Shown here: piece after piece, positions 44,184 through 53,152 of the stretch
How the letters are laid out: the number at the start of each line of letters is the position of its first letter
Position numbering within the stretch: position 1 is the first letter of the stretch
NCBI RefSeq assembly: GCF_900104635.1
Contig: NZ_FNWC01000007.1
Span: 2,579,421-2,643,420 of the forward strand
DNA length: 64,000 nucleotides
From: Coprococcus phoceensis
GTDB lineage: Bacteria; Bacillota; Clostridia; Lachnospirales; Lachnospiraceae
Reading direction: 5' to 3'
The notes under the pieces: generated by a model
Database searches by the model: none
Told to the model about the DNA's origin: nothing
The model's input: only the letters and a program-made list of their open reading frames with translations
Translations under genes and position numbers: made by a program

Positions 44184-45848
44184 CTACATTACTTCAAGAA
44201 CTCGAATTGCTATCAATCCAATTCGAACACTAAGCACTTCTGCTGGATTATTAAAATCTATATTCGTTATTTCTATTATTTTCTGCAAACGATATGAAGC
44301 AGTTCGATAATGAATAAACATTAATTCAGAAGTCTTTTTTAAGCTTTGGTTGACATTCAGATAACATTCCAATGTATCAACCAGCTCTCCATTTTTCTGA
44401 ATATCGTGCTGGCGAAGTTTATTCAATGACTCTGGTATAAACGCTTGCAACTGATTTATATCTTTCATCTTTTCCAGTACATGATTAAAGAATCCTATCT
44501 TTGTACTATCTATAACTGACTTATCCTCGTCTCCGATTATTCGTCTAATAACTTTAATATATTTAAGCGCAATTTTAGAAGATTTAAAAGACTCCTTCAA
44601 TTCATGGTATCCTGTGACAGTTTTACCTATACCAATCAGAAAATCTATTTCAACTCCCCTATTAACTAGAAATTCTTGTATCGTTTGCTGCAGTTTCTCC
44701 AGTTTTTTACGAAATTCCAATCCGGTTTCCCGTTCCGTTTCTCTGTGAATATATACAATCTGGTTGGTTTGCAAAAAAATATGCTCCCTCGGTAAATAAC
44801 GTATAATTTCCTTTTCGACCATTTCTGTTTCTTTTATCTGGGCATTGGTAAATTTTTCTATATTCTTTATTGCATCCATACGGAAAGTGACAACCCGATA
44901 TATCTCTGCATCATTAAGACCAAGCATACCTGCAACTTCATTTTCTTCATCATTTGACAGCGAACCATCCAGCATACGATATTCCAAATCTCTTAGATGT
45001 CGTTTTTCAAGATTCTCTTCTATTACATGTCTGATCAAACTAAACTGTAATGTAATGATAATATTCTCTAATGCGATAAAATCCAATTTTCCTAACGGTT
45101 CATTCTGTTCTGAAACAACAAAATACATTTCTTGCCTTTTAAAAATATCGAGTTTCTTAATGTATTCAACATACTTCGTATTTTTCCTTTTTTGACACAA
45201 ATATTGATATCTTGTGATAATTTCAGGCTTATATTCCGTAATATTTTTTTCCATTCTAAAATCCTGTGTTTCCGAATTACTTGAAAAAAAACAGGTTCCA
45301 TCTGCGTTATATAAACCGACCGGATTCCCGAGCATGGTACTGATCAAGAAAAATATTCTCTCTATAGATTCCCTTGAATCTATCATGTTCAGTAAAATAT
45401 TACTTAAATTATCATGTGTCATCTTAAAATATTTCAGTTTTGCAGTTTCAATATCACACAACTGAAGTAGTATATGCTTAATAATTCCCCAAAAATACAA
45501 ATCCTCAGAAATTTCTATCACGGGCAAATGATACTCCTGCGAAAATTCCATTAAAATATTAAACAGTCTTTTCAGGTGTTCAGTTCTCTGATAGCACTTT
45601 ACTATAAATCCACTTATCTGCTTTTTATCCAATTCTTTTAAATGATACAAAAAAACATCTTCCTCTGTATCCTCATAGGCTCTCATACTCGTTAGGAGCA
45701 GCTCCCCCCCCACCAGGAATTTTTCCATTTCTGGCATTTCAATGATTCGGGCTCCTTTAATTTCACGATCAATTCCGGAATGATCACTTATCAGCTGCAT
45801 TTCCGGGAATTTGTTTGATTCAAGCAAGTCCTTTACTGTATACCCCAT
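44184..45848 (-). CDS. PucR-family transcriptional regulator A, with poly-G tract
   Basis: The 554-residue protein starts with a PucR N-terminal domain (YTVKDLLESNKFPEMQLIS, FLVGGELLLTSM), has a GGDEF-like central region (residues about 290-430) and ends with a PucR-type helix-turn-helix (GELVDTLECYLNVNQSLKKTSELMFIHYRTASYRLQKI). The start at 45848 (MGYTVKD) has GGAAGGG upstream. Paralogue B at 60551-62203 shares the whole architecture. The Gly-Gly of the FLxGGE motif is encoded within a run of eight G, a slippage-prone site; the gene is in frame here. It lies upstream of the Rrf2-HD-GYP gene and pilus operon A on the same strand, so it is a candidate activator of that operon. Confidence 0.92.
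   Translation of the reverse strand: MGYTVKDLLESNKFPEMQLISDHSGIDREIKGARIIEMPEMEKFLVGGELLLTSMRAYEDTEEDVFLYHLKELDKKQISGFIVKCYQRTEHLKRLFNILMEFSQEYHLPVIEISEDLYFWGIIKHILLQLCDIETAKLKYFKMTHDNLSNILLNMIDSRESIERIFFLISTMLGNPVGLYNADGTCFFSSNSETQDFRMEKNITEYKPEIITRYQYLCQKRKNTKYVEYIKKLDIFKRQEMYFVVSEQNEPLGKLDFIALENIIITLQFSLIRHVIEENLEKRHLRDLEYRMLDGSLSNDEENEVAGMLGLNDAEIYRVVTFRMDAIKNIEKFTNAQIKETEMVEKEIIRYLPREHIFLQTNQIVYIHRETERETGLEFRKKLEKLQQTIQEFLVNRGVEIDFLIGIGKTVTGYHELKESFKSSKIALKYIKVIRRIIGDEDKSVIDSTKIGFFNHVLEKMKDINQLQAFIPESLNKLRQHDIQKNGELVDTLECYLNVNQSLKKTSELMFIHYRTASYRLQKIIEITNIDFNNPAEVLSVRIGLIAIRVLEVM
45704..45711 (-). repeat. Poly-G(8) tract in PucR regulator A
   Basis: Eight consecutive G on the coding strand cover the Val-Gly-Gly-Glu codons of the FLVGGE motif, about 45 codons from the start. 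Gain or loss of one G would truncate the regulator early. Confidence 0.85.
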
Positions 45849-45977
45849 TTGTATTCCCTTCCTTTTACAATTGAATTGATTCATCTTTCTTTTGCTTTAT
45901 TATGCCATATCTATTTTAATATATTGGTGGAGTTATTTCTATAATTTTTTTTCATATTCTCTAGTTTGTTTTCTTAG

Positions 45978-46400
45978 CTATTCTGATAACCCATCGGCAT
46001 CTGGTTTTATAATCTCCGAGACCTTTATGCCCTTTAGTAGATTGTCATAAGTTTGCTGCACATCCAGCAATATTTTATGTACTTTACAATGCTCTGTTGC
46101 ATTTCTGGAACAAAACCCATCCTCTTCTAAACAACGATTTAATTTCATGGTTACTTCCGTGGAGGATATTATGTCAAACAGAGAAATATCTTCTGTTTTT
46201 TTCACAAGTGAATACCCACCTTTTATTCCTTCGCAAGCTGTAATTATATTCGCTTCTTTTAATTTTTTTGTGATCTTTGGAATATAGCTTTCTGGAATCT
46301 TTAATTCGTAAGCTAACTCAGACGCAGTGATTACTTCACCACGACAAGCCAGATAATATACTATTCTGATCGCATAATCCGTTGTAATTTTTAATTGCAT
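45978..46400 (-). CDS. Rrf2-family transcriptional regulator
   Basis: This about 140-residue regulator has an Rrf2 winged helix (DYAIRIVYYLACRG, IPESYIPKITKKLKEANI, EGIKGGYSLV) and three Cys in C-x6-C-x7-C (RCLEEDGFCSRNATEHC), consistent with an Fe-S cluster sensing redox state, NO or iron. It closely resembles the N-terminal domain of the Rrf2-HD-GYP fusion, so the two are probably duplicates. The start at 46400 (MQLKITTDY) has AGAGGAG upstream; the longer frame runs through a terminator hairpin. It lies between pilus B and PucR A. Confidence 0.93.
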   Translation of the reverse strand: MQLKITTDYAIRIVYYLACRGEVITASELAYELKIPESYIPKITKKLKEANIITACEGIKGGYSLVKKTEDISLFDIISSTEVTMKLNRCLEEDGFCSRNATEHCKVHKILLDVQQTYDNLLKGIKVSEIIKPDADGLSE

Positions 46401-46426
46401 AATTGCTCCTCTCCAAAGCAGGAAAA

Positions 46427-46487
46427 ATCCCGAATTATTATCCTTGCGCTTCATCTTTTATCGCCTCAAGTCTAATAAATTCGGGAT
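46427..46487 (-). terminator. Terminator of pilus operon B
   Basis: On the minus strand ATCCCGAATTTATTA and TAATAATTCGGGAT pair over 13-14 bp around a loop of about 32 bases, followed by TTTTCC. It lies just after the last gene of pilus operon B and only 27 bases before the Rrf2 start. Confidence 0.75.
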
Positions 46488-46526
46488 ATTGTATAACCTT
46501 TCCTCTTTACCTCATTATCAGCTTTT

Positions 46527-48900
46527 TCAGTTCTTCTTTTTTATTCCTTTAAAGAATACCATACCAACTATACTGATAGCAAGAACTAAAAACATCAAAA
46601 CCATCAGGCCATTGTTTGCAAGTGTTCGTCCTGTTACAGGCGGTTCCATTGTTGATTTATTAATAAACGCAATGTTTATTTCTTTGTCCATCTTGAAAGA
46701 TGCATCTCTTCCATCTGTGGCGGAACCATTATTTATTTTATATGTTGTCTTATAATTCTTACCCGGATCCTCTTCGGACACCTTATATGACCAGCCTGTC
46801 GGCAGACAATTAATCTTTACAGATTCATCTTTTTTTAATGTAAAGGTCGCTTGGTTATTTGCAAAAGAAAGGGGTATTGCTGTCGCCTTAGACCCTTTTG
46901 TAATATAAATCTGTCCGTCCTTAATCTGCGATATGCCCGGATCTGCTCCTGCAGGTGGAGTTGCTGTAAGTGTAAATGTAAATTCTTTATTCGGTTCCTG
47001 ATTATATCCTGCCACTGTTTTACTGACTTGCAAGACAGTAGGTTTATAATACAGTTTTAATACGACAGGCTCTGATAAAGCACCGTTCTCCACATCCTTT
47101 TCTAATGTATTTCGCTTATCACTTTCATCAAATACATAACCTGGAAATGTTCCATCCGGCTCAGGGTTCGCAAACGCCTTAACGGTCTCGCCGTCAGCAG
47201 AAAATGAAATGGTTCCTGAAGTTGTCTTCTCAAGTTTTTCCGTTCCATCCGGTATCTTGAGATAATGCTCAACCTTTATTTCTTTTTTGGCTGTTTTTTT
47301 CCACTGTGCAACAATCTGATATCCTGTATAATTTTTAGATGCAAATACAGGCAGATTCGTATTATTTGCATATCCGTAATTCTCATCAGAAATCGTAAAG
47401 AGTTCACCGTTACTATATGTCTCTTGACTTAACTTACCAGCTTTGTTTTTCAGCTTCCATCCTATAAATTCATAGCCTTCGCAAGTGGGTTCTGCCCAAC
47501 CTTCACCCATAATAAAGGTAGTACCTATAGTTCTTATTCCCTTTCCAGTTTCCAGATCCTTTCCATAAGAATGCATAGGAGTGTTGTTATAACTCCTTGT
47601 CTTCGGATTATCCGGAATGTTCTTCACATCTGCATTGTTAGGAAGCACTCCCATACCGGCACCGGAATTATAATGTACATATAGGCTACTGGATGCAACC
47701 ATGAAAGAGGCAGAATATAAACGCCAGTCATTATCTGTTAGTAAAGGTTTTGCACCTCCCCACGCTAAATATCTGGTATAACCTTTTTCCTTCGCAGCTT
47801 TTTGTGCAGCCTGCCATTGATCATCATATATTTTAAAGGAATTATTCCCTCTTATAAGTGACGTAGCTGTCATTGCATCTATGTTACCAGCATCAGCATC
47901 ATTCTTTTTTCCATCCCCACTAGGATTGTCGCCATGAGGCTGTCCATACATAACACCAATAGCATTTTGAAGTCCATTTGTAAATTCATACCCGGCTTTT
48001 GGCTTGGCAAAGAAAATTCGTACCTGTCTTATGTTTTTACTTCCATTATACGTTACTGGGTCCATATCTATGGTTTGATTATCTTTTACAGGAACCAGTG
48101 CTTGTTTCTCATAGTCCCACATAACTACGTCCAAACCTTCGCCGCTTCGGGTTTGATTCGTATATAGCCTTACTGTCACAGCCTGCTTTCCGCGCTCTTC
48201 TTTGTATGGTACTAAGGTAAAATTATAATCCTCAAATTTACCGGTTCGGACTTTCAAATCCATCTTATATTCATAAGAACAATTTTTTTCATCACCTCTA
48301 GTAGTTGTGTAGCTATCTGTCATCTTGGTAATTAAACTTAATTTACCTGGAGCCGATGAAACACTATCGCCTTTACTTATTGGCACCTCACTCACTCCGC
48401 TCTCAGAAGAGGCTTGAATGGAAGTACCATTCACCACCATATGTATTACACGGTAGCCTCTTTTCGTATGAAAAGCAGGAATATCTAAGTTGTAGCCTGA
48501 CATTTCATAAACATCATCTGGTGTAAAAGTCCACATGATTTTGTCCTGATCTTTCAAATACTGCCAGCCATTCTTTTCACTATGCGCAATATTAATATAT
48601 TCTTCTCCATTAATATCTTTTGTATTAATGAATATTCTGTAAATACTTTGTTCTTTATAGGTAATTGTAATCGTATCGTCTTTTACAAAGTTAATGGAAT
48701 AGGTAGCTTTGTTTTCATTTCCATTTTCCTTCGTAATTGTCGCACCCTCTTGAGAAACAACGGATTCGATTATAAATCTTTTCGCTTTGGGATTATTTGC
48801 TTTTGCTGTGTCTGTGCCAGGAGTTACTGAAATTATAAAGTTTTCTCCCGCATTTACACGAATCTGATTCGATATATCAAGCGGCGCATCAAGGCTGCCA
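46527..48900 (-). pseudogene. Out-of-frame C-terminal part of the phase-variable adhesin
   Basis: This open segment continues the 209-residue frame at 48889-49518 once one A is removed from the A9 tract; no stop occurs from 48900 down to 46527. It encodes about 790 residues: an N-terminal region (SLDAPLDISNQ), an InlB-type B-repeat-like part (WAEPTCEGYEFIGW, IVAQWKK), a MucBP-like part (VEHYLKIPDGTEKLEK to VVLKLYYKP), a Cna-B-like domain (TVAGYNQEPNKEFTFTL) and a wall-sorting region (EPPVTGRTLANNG, helix, KGIKKKN). The ribosome site for an internal start is not evident. It is the last structural gene of pilus B. It reads as an adhesin currently switched off. Confidence 0.8.
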
Positions 48901-49518
48901 TTTTTTTTTGGTGATTGTACCAGGTGTACAACTATCAGGAACTACTTCCTTTATGCTGACCAGATGATACTCCTGGTACATCATCGTTAGTTTCTGAGTA
49001 TCATCCATTTTAATTGCAATCACACCATCCGTACTATAGTAAATGGTGCCATTATATTTTCCGATGTATACACAGTTCTTTCCATCTACTTTTGCACTCT
49101 TAAACTCGAAATGTCGGCCTTCTATAGATAGCTCTTTATGATCCGCAATTGCTCCAAATTGAATGACAGAAGGTGCTCCTGTAATTGGATTTCCATTGAC
49201 ATCTACATACTCTACTCTATTTGTTGAGGCTTCTTCTCCATTCTCGGCAACCGCCAGTAATTCTTCCTCCAGACTCTGTACAGACATTTGTTCCGGTGCA
49301 TTCAGATCTGTTATCTGGTCTGCGGAATCCTCTGTTTCAGACTGTTCTCCTATATCAATCGTTTCTTCTGTCTCAGACTGCTGCTCACTTACTGGCTTCA
49401 TTTCCCTATCTGTGTCTGATGCTTCAACTACTACATTTAAGGATAAAAAACATATAGAAAGAATCAAAATCCAAGAACATAAAATTTTTAAGTATTTTTT
49501 CCATATATTATGCCTCAT
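48889..49518 (-). CDS. N-terminal part of the phase-variable adhesin (frame ends after the A9 tract)
   Basis: The 209-residue product has a signal peptide (residues 1-33, ending VVVEAS), an acidic Thr/Glu/Ser-rich stretch, and one module related to those of the 2024-residue tip protein (GRHFEFKSAKVDGKNCVYIG, TIYYSTDGVIAI). The frame ends at TGA three codons after an A9 run. With A8 it would continue through 46527 to give a protein of about 996 residues with a sorting signal. It overlaps the minor pilin gene by 11 bases. In the present state only a secreted fragment would be made. Confidence 0.85.
   Translation of the reverse strand: MRHNIWKKYLKILCSWILILSICFLSLNVVVEASDTDREMKPVSEQQSETEETIDIGEQSETEDSADQITDLNAPEQMSVQSLEEELLAVAENGEEASTNRVEYVDVNGNPITGAPSVIQFGAIADHKELSIEGRHFEFKSAKVDGKNCVYIGKYNGTIYYSTDGVIAIKMDDTQKLTMMYQEYHLVSIKEVVPDSCTPGTITKKKWQP
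48901..48909 (-). repeat. Poly-A(9) tract, frame switch of the adhesin
   Basis: Nine consecutive A on the coding strand lie at the exact point where the two open frames of the adhesin meet. A8 joins them; A9, as here, does not. Confidence 0.88.
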
Positions 49519-50197
49519 CTTGTGATTCTCCCTTATTTCTTTTCTGCTTTTTATGGATTAAAACGCTTAGACAAATCAGTGAACCAAACAGCAATAAGAA
49601 ATATCCCATAACAGGACTGTCATCTCCAGTCTTTACACTATTGATCTTTCCTGATTCATCTGAATTGGACGGACCAGATGGTTGTGACGGGTTTGAGGGC
49701 TGTGTTGGATTTGGCTTCTCTTCTCCAATATAACTATTCTTAAAAGAGATTGCTTCTATTTTCTCCCCCTTCTCATTTGCTACAATTGTGACAACTTTTA
49801 ACTGATTCGATTCATTATAGTAAGCCTCGACAGTCACATAGTACCTGTTTTGATCATATTTATAATCATCCTTTTTTTCTGTCGTCTGATAAATGTTATA
49901 ATGATACTGTCCTGCTGTTTTTACATTCAGTATAATCTCTGTTGCTGCATTCTTTTCCATTGTCCAGGAATACTGCATATTGCAGCTTCCGGCGGGCATT
50001 GGTGCGTCGCTTTGATCTGTTGTCATAATATAAGAAAATTCATCTGCAATGCCTTCCACTTCACTGTCAAAAATCTGTCTCACCGGAATTTTTACTACAG
50101 TACAATTATCAGATGCAAAAGCTGATATCTGCATGCTCAGAAAAAGGAGCATAGTCACCAATATGATAGTTACTTTTTTTAAATCAAGGATTTTCAT
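49508..50197 (-). CDS. Minor pilin/anchor subunit of pilus B (FctB-like position)
   Basis: This 229-residue protein has a signal peptide (residues 1-28, ending SAFASDN), one FctA/Spy0128-type pilin domain (VVKIPVRQIFDSE with its Lys, YHYNIYQTTEK with the Glu region, YYVTVEAYY) and a Pro/Asn/Ser-rich linker. The sorting signal NSVKTGDDSP is followed by a helix and KKQKR. The VKTGD motif matches the pilus A minor pilin. It follows the class B sortase gene with a 14-base overlap and likely forms the wall-proximal base of pilus B. Confidence 0.88.
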   Translation of the reverse strand: MKILDLKKVTIILVTMLLFLSMQISAFASDNCTVVKIPVRQIFDSEVEGIADEFSYIMTTDQSDAPMPAGSCNMQYSWTMEKNAATEIILNVKTAGQYHYNIYQTTEKKDDYKYDQNRYYVTVEAYYNESNQLKVVTIVANEKGEKIEAISFKNSYIGEEKPNPTQPSNPSQPSGPSNSDESGKINSVKTGDDSPVMGYFLLLFGSLICLSVLIHKKQKRNKGESQDEA

Positions 50198-51083
50198 GTT
50201 TTTTCTTTCCCTTCTTCATTTTTCTATCTACTATCAATAGTACGATAATAAGCAAAAGTATCCAGTAAATAGCCGGCACCTGAATCATCATTTCTTTAAA
50301 TTCATCAATTCCCGTTCCCAGATTCTTGGCTTTCTCTTTCTCAGGATAGACCTGATCCGTAAGCCTTCCTACTAATATATTTCTTCCATTTGTCATCTCT
50401 GAAGTACATGTTATCAGAAGAACCAAATGGTCATTTTCCGTAAGTTCAAAGTTTCTTTTATATAAAGCATTGTCTGATATTTCCTGCAGATACGCCTGTT
50501 TTGCTTCCGGTTCCTCTGAACTGACACTGAACAGCCGTTCATTATAAGCATCTGCCTGGATCAATGCATAAAATTCAATTCCATGATCTTTTCCATCAAA
50601 AAAAAGATTTCCGTATGGATGTTCGTCAAAATACTCCTTATCTGTGAATAGCCCCACATCTCCAAACATTATGTGTTTTTCCATATGGTGTCCATAAATC
50701 ATATTGTTAAAATCGGAAAAATCCGGTTTGTTTGCACAGTGCAAAAATATGGAACCACTTAAAGAATACTTGCCTTCGGCATCCGTATTCATATAAGTAT
50801 CATCATCTTCTGCCTGAAGCAGCGGATAATTAACGTTTGTTTCATTTATTCGAATCCAGCCAATAATATCCGGATTGATTTTCTGCAATTCTTCAAAAGA
50901 TTTCGTATGTTTTTCTGTTGGAATATAGGCTTCGTAGTTCTTCGCATCAGCCGCCTGATATACCTGATTGGAATCCCATAACATATAGCATGACAGGAAC
51001 ATTACCATAAGAATCAGCAATAACGCTATAAAATTCACCATATGATCGACTATTTTGACTAAAAACTTTGCTGCTTTTTTCAT
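50184..51083 (-). CDS. Class B sortase of pilus B
   Basis: The sortase has an N-terminal membrane helix (residues 12-36), IIGWIRINETNVNYPLLQ, catalytic His in NMIYGHHM, catalytic Cys in LLITCTSE and Arg in GRNILVGRLT, all of class B type, and a C-terminal membrane helix. Class B sortases polymerise pili in streptococcal FCT-3-type loci, where they stand beside FctA and SipA as here. The start at 51083 (MKKAAKF) was chosen because the longer frame adds an Arg-rich head without signal character. Confidence 0.93.
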   Translation of the reverse strand: MKKAAKFLVKIVDHMVNFIALLLILMVMFLSCYMLWDSNQVYQAADAKNYEAYIPTEKHTKSFEELQKINPDIIGWIRINETNVNYPLLQAEDDDTYMNTDAEGKYSLSGSIFLHCANKPDFSDFNNMIYGHHMEKHIMFGDVGLFTDKEYFDEHPYGNLFFDGKDHGIEFYALIQADAYNERLFSVSSEEPEAKQAYLQEISDNALYKRNFELTENDHLVLLITCTSEMTNGRNILVGRLTDQVYPEKEKAKNLGTGIDEFKEMMIQVPAIYWILLLIIVLLIVDRKMKKGKKKHENP

Positions 51084-51183
51084 ATGAAATATTCCTGAAG
51101 TTTCCTTTCTTATTGCAAAAGGGAATGCGACGGAGTATCGCCGCACGCATTCCCTTTGCTGTTTCTTTTATGATTTTATAAAA

Positions 51184-52371
51184 TTATTTCTGTACTTTTT
51201 TGCGTTTGAAAGCAACGAATCCAAACAGTGCTACAGCACAAAGAGCAACCATCAGAACGTATGGAAGAGTGTTCATGATAATACCAGTTGTTGGTACGTT
51301 GTTGAATTTGTTGGTTACGTCAACAATGTTCTTTTTCTGGCCGAGTTTACCACTGGCTGTAATTGCTTCATTGTATTTTGTTGCTGCTTTAGATGTCTCT
51401 ACACCATTAAGTGTAACTACAGTGCTTCCCTTGTAGTTTGCTTTTGCAGCCTCAGTAACTTTAATTGTTGTTCCTACTGGAAGTTCTGTGAATTTCATAT
51501 TTTCGTTATCTTTCAGTTTAAATGTATGAGTCTTGCCATCTGTAAGATCAATCACAGTACCATTTGCTTTTACGCCACCAAGAGTTGCCTGATCTGTTCC
51601 TGCTGGGAAAGTAAACTCTGCTGTGAAGTCAAATTCTTCATTAGAATCAGGTGCAGTTGCATCTTCAGAGTTTACATTCTTTACAACCTTCTTCAATACA
51701 TTTAAGGAACCGTTTGCAGTATAGTCAGGATCTGGATTTGAAGGATCTGGTCTTTCACCTGTACCTGCTTCCTGAACATAAGTGTTGACAAATTTGAAGC
51801 CATTCTTGTCTGAATCTCCAATATCCACTTTACCGATTATTCCTGTTCCTTCTTCAAATTCCTCGCCCTTGTCATCTTTTAATATATTTACAATAATCTT
51901 ATTAATCTCAAATCCACTATCTGTATCTTGAACATATACATCCATTCTGTATTCTGCCTTGGACATGATTAACTCTTCATATTCTGTTTTTGCAACAACT
52001 GGATCAGCCTCTGCATTCTCTTTTACTGTATAGGAATATTTACCAGCCTCAGTAAAAGTTCCGCAATCAATCTTAGCTCTTTTTGTGGTTGTTCCAAGAT
52101 CAGTTGATTCAAAACTGATTGTTGGAATTGTAACAGTATGAGCAGTCTTTATCACATCATTTCCATCTGTAATCTGTGTTGCAGTAAAGCTGAATTTTTC
52201 TGCCTTTCCCACCTCAGTATTATAGATCTTACTGATATAGGCTTCCTTTGCATTATTTGTTGTGTCTGTCGTTGTTTGATCCGCTGCCATTGCCGGCATT
52301 GCCAGTCCCATTGTCATAGCACCTGCTGCGACAATAGCGAGCATTTTCTTGGTGAATTTTTTCATGCTCAT
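51184..52371 (-). CDS. Major pilin of pilus B (FctA-type, VPTTG)
   Basis: The 395-residue protein has a signal peptide ending MAMPAMAAD-like LAMPAMAADQ and two FctA/Spy0128-type domains, each able to form an internal Lys-Asn isopeptide bond. Visible segments are ISKIYNTEVGKAEKFSF, GKYSYTVKENAE, FKFVNTY for the first, and NVLKKVVKNVNSEDA, VTEAAKANYKGS, VDVTNKFN for the second. The sorting signal is VPTTGIIMN with helix and KRKKVQK. It lies between sipA-like and sortase B genes as in FCT loci. Confidence 0.92.
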   Translation of the reverse strand: MSMKKFTKKMLAIVAAGAMTMGLAMPAMAADQTTTDTTNNAKEAYISKIYNTEVGKAEKFSFTATQITDGNDVIKTAHTVTIPTISFESTDLGTTTKRAKIDCGTFTEAGKYSYTVKENAEADPVVAKTEYEELIMSKAEYRMDVYVQDTDSGFEINKIIVNILKDDKGEEFEEGTGIIGKVDIGDSDKNGFKFVNTYVQEAGTGERPDPSNPDPDYTANGSLNVLKKVVKNVNSEDATAPDSNEEFDFTAEFTFPAGTDQATLGGVKANGTVIDLTDGKTHTFKLKDNENMKFTELPVGTTIKVTEAAKANYKGSTVVTLNGVETSKAATKYNEAITASGKLGQKKNIVDVTNKFNNVPTTGIIMNTLPYVLMVALCAVALFGFVAFKRKKVQK

Positions 52372-52427
52372 TTTAGTTCCTCCCTTGTGAATTCTTTTGT
52401 TTTTTATTTGATTAATGGATCCGGTAA

Positions 52428-52970
52428 TTAAATTCCCCTGCTCCGAATAATCGCGATGACTTTTCCTTTGACATCTTTTATATCAATACAACCATAAATT
52501 CGGCTGTCCGATGCCTGAGGTCTGTTATCTCCAAGTATAAATACCTGGCCGCTCCCGACTGTGACCGGGAAATCCACTCCATCTTTGAATTGGGTGGTAT
52601 CAAAGTAAATGTCCTGAGATATCTGTTCTGCACCATTTATCTTTAGTCCGTTTTTGGTAATGTCAACGGTGTCTCCCGCTACCGCCACAACACGTCCGAC
52701 CGTGGTTCTGCCGTCGTCTTTAAACACTGCAACGTCACCGGAAATAAACCTTTTATCCAATCGGTAATACATGACCAGATCACCGTCTTTGATTGCCGGT
52801 TTCATGGAGACATCATTTATTCTTACAATTCCATAGAGAAATGTAAAAATAAGAAATACTGCTAAGATAATAAATGCAATCTTCAATAACAACTGAACAA
52901 TATCCTGTGCTACAGATGTTTCCTGTACTATATTGTTGTTTTCATTTGACCGTTCAGTTTCGTTCTTCAT
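52428..52970 (-). CDS. SipA-like signal peptidase I homologue for pilus assembly
   Basis: The 180-residue protein has a membrane helix (residues 27-50) and an S26 signal peptidase fold: box NDVSMKPAI with Ser55, SGDVAVFK, a VVAVAGDTV box and FILGDNRPQASDSRIYG. The catalytic Lys normally found just before the R-V segment is replaced by Gly (TVGRVV, Gly92), while Ser is kept. Streptococcal SipA proteins in pilus loci also lack canonical catalytic residues and act as assembly factors. I infer a chaperone-like role for FctA rather than ordinary signal peptide cleavage. It lies between tip protein and major pilin genes. Confidence 0.9.
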   Translation of the reverse strand: MKNETERSNENNNIVQETSVAQDIVQLLLKIAFIILAVFLIFTFLYGIVRINDVSMKPAIKDGDLVMYYRLDKRFISGDVAVFKDDGRTTVGRVVAVAGDTVDITKNGLKINGAEQISQDIYFDTTQFKDGVDFPVTVGSGQVFILGDNRPQASDSRIYGCIDIKDVKGKVIAIIRSRGI

Positions 52971-53152
52971 CCTATCCTTCCATAAAAATGGATGCCCATA
53001 ACCCTTCTAGGGGATTTATTTGTTTTATGTCAACTCAGACATCCACGGTATTAGTTTGTACCCTTTATTATAGTGGTTTATTTTTTTATTCCAATGCAAC
53101 AAACATGTAAAATGTCTGATGTATTTTTGCAAGTTTTGTTCCATAGCAGTGT

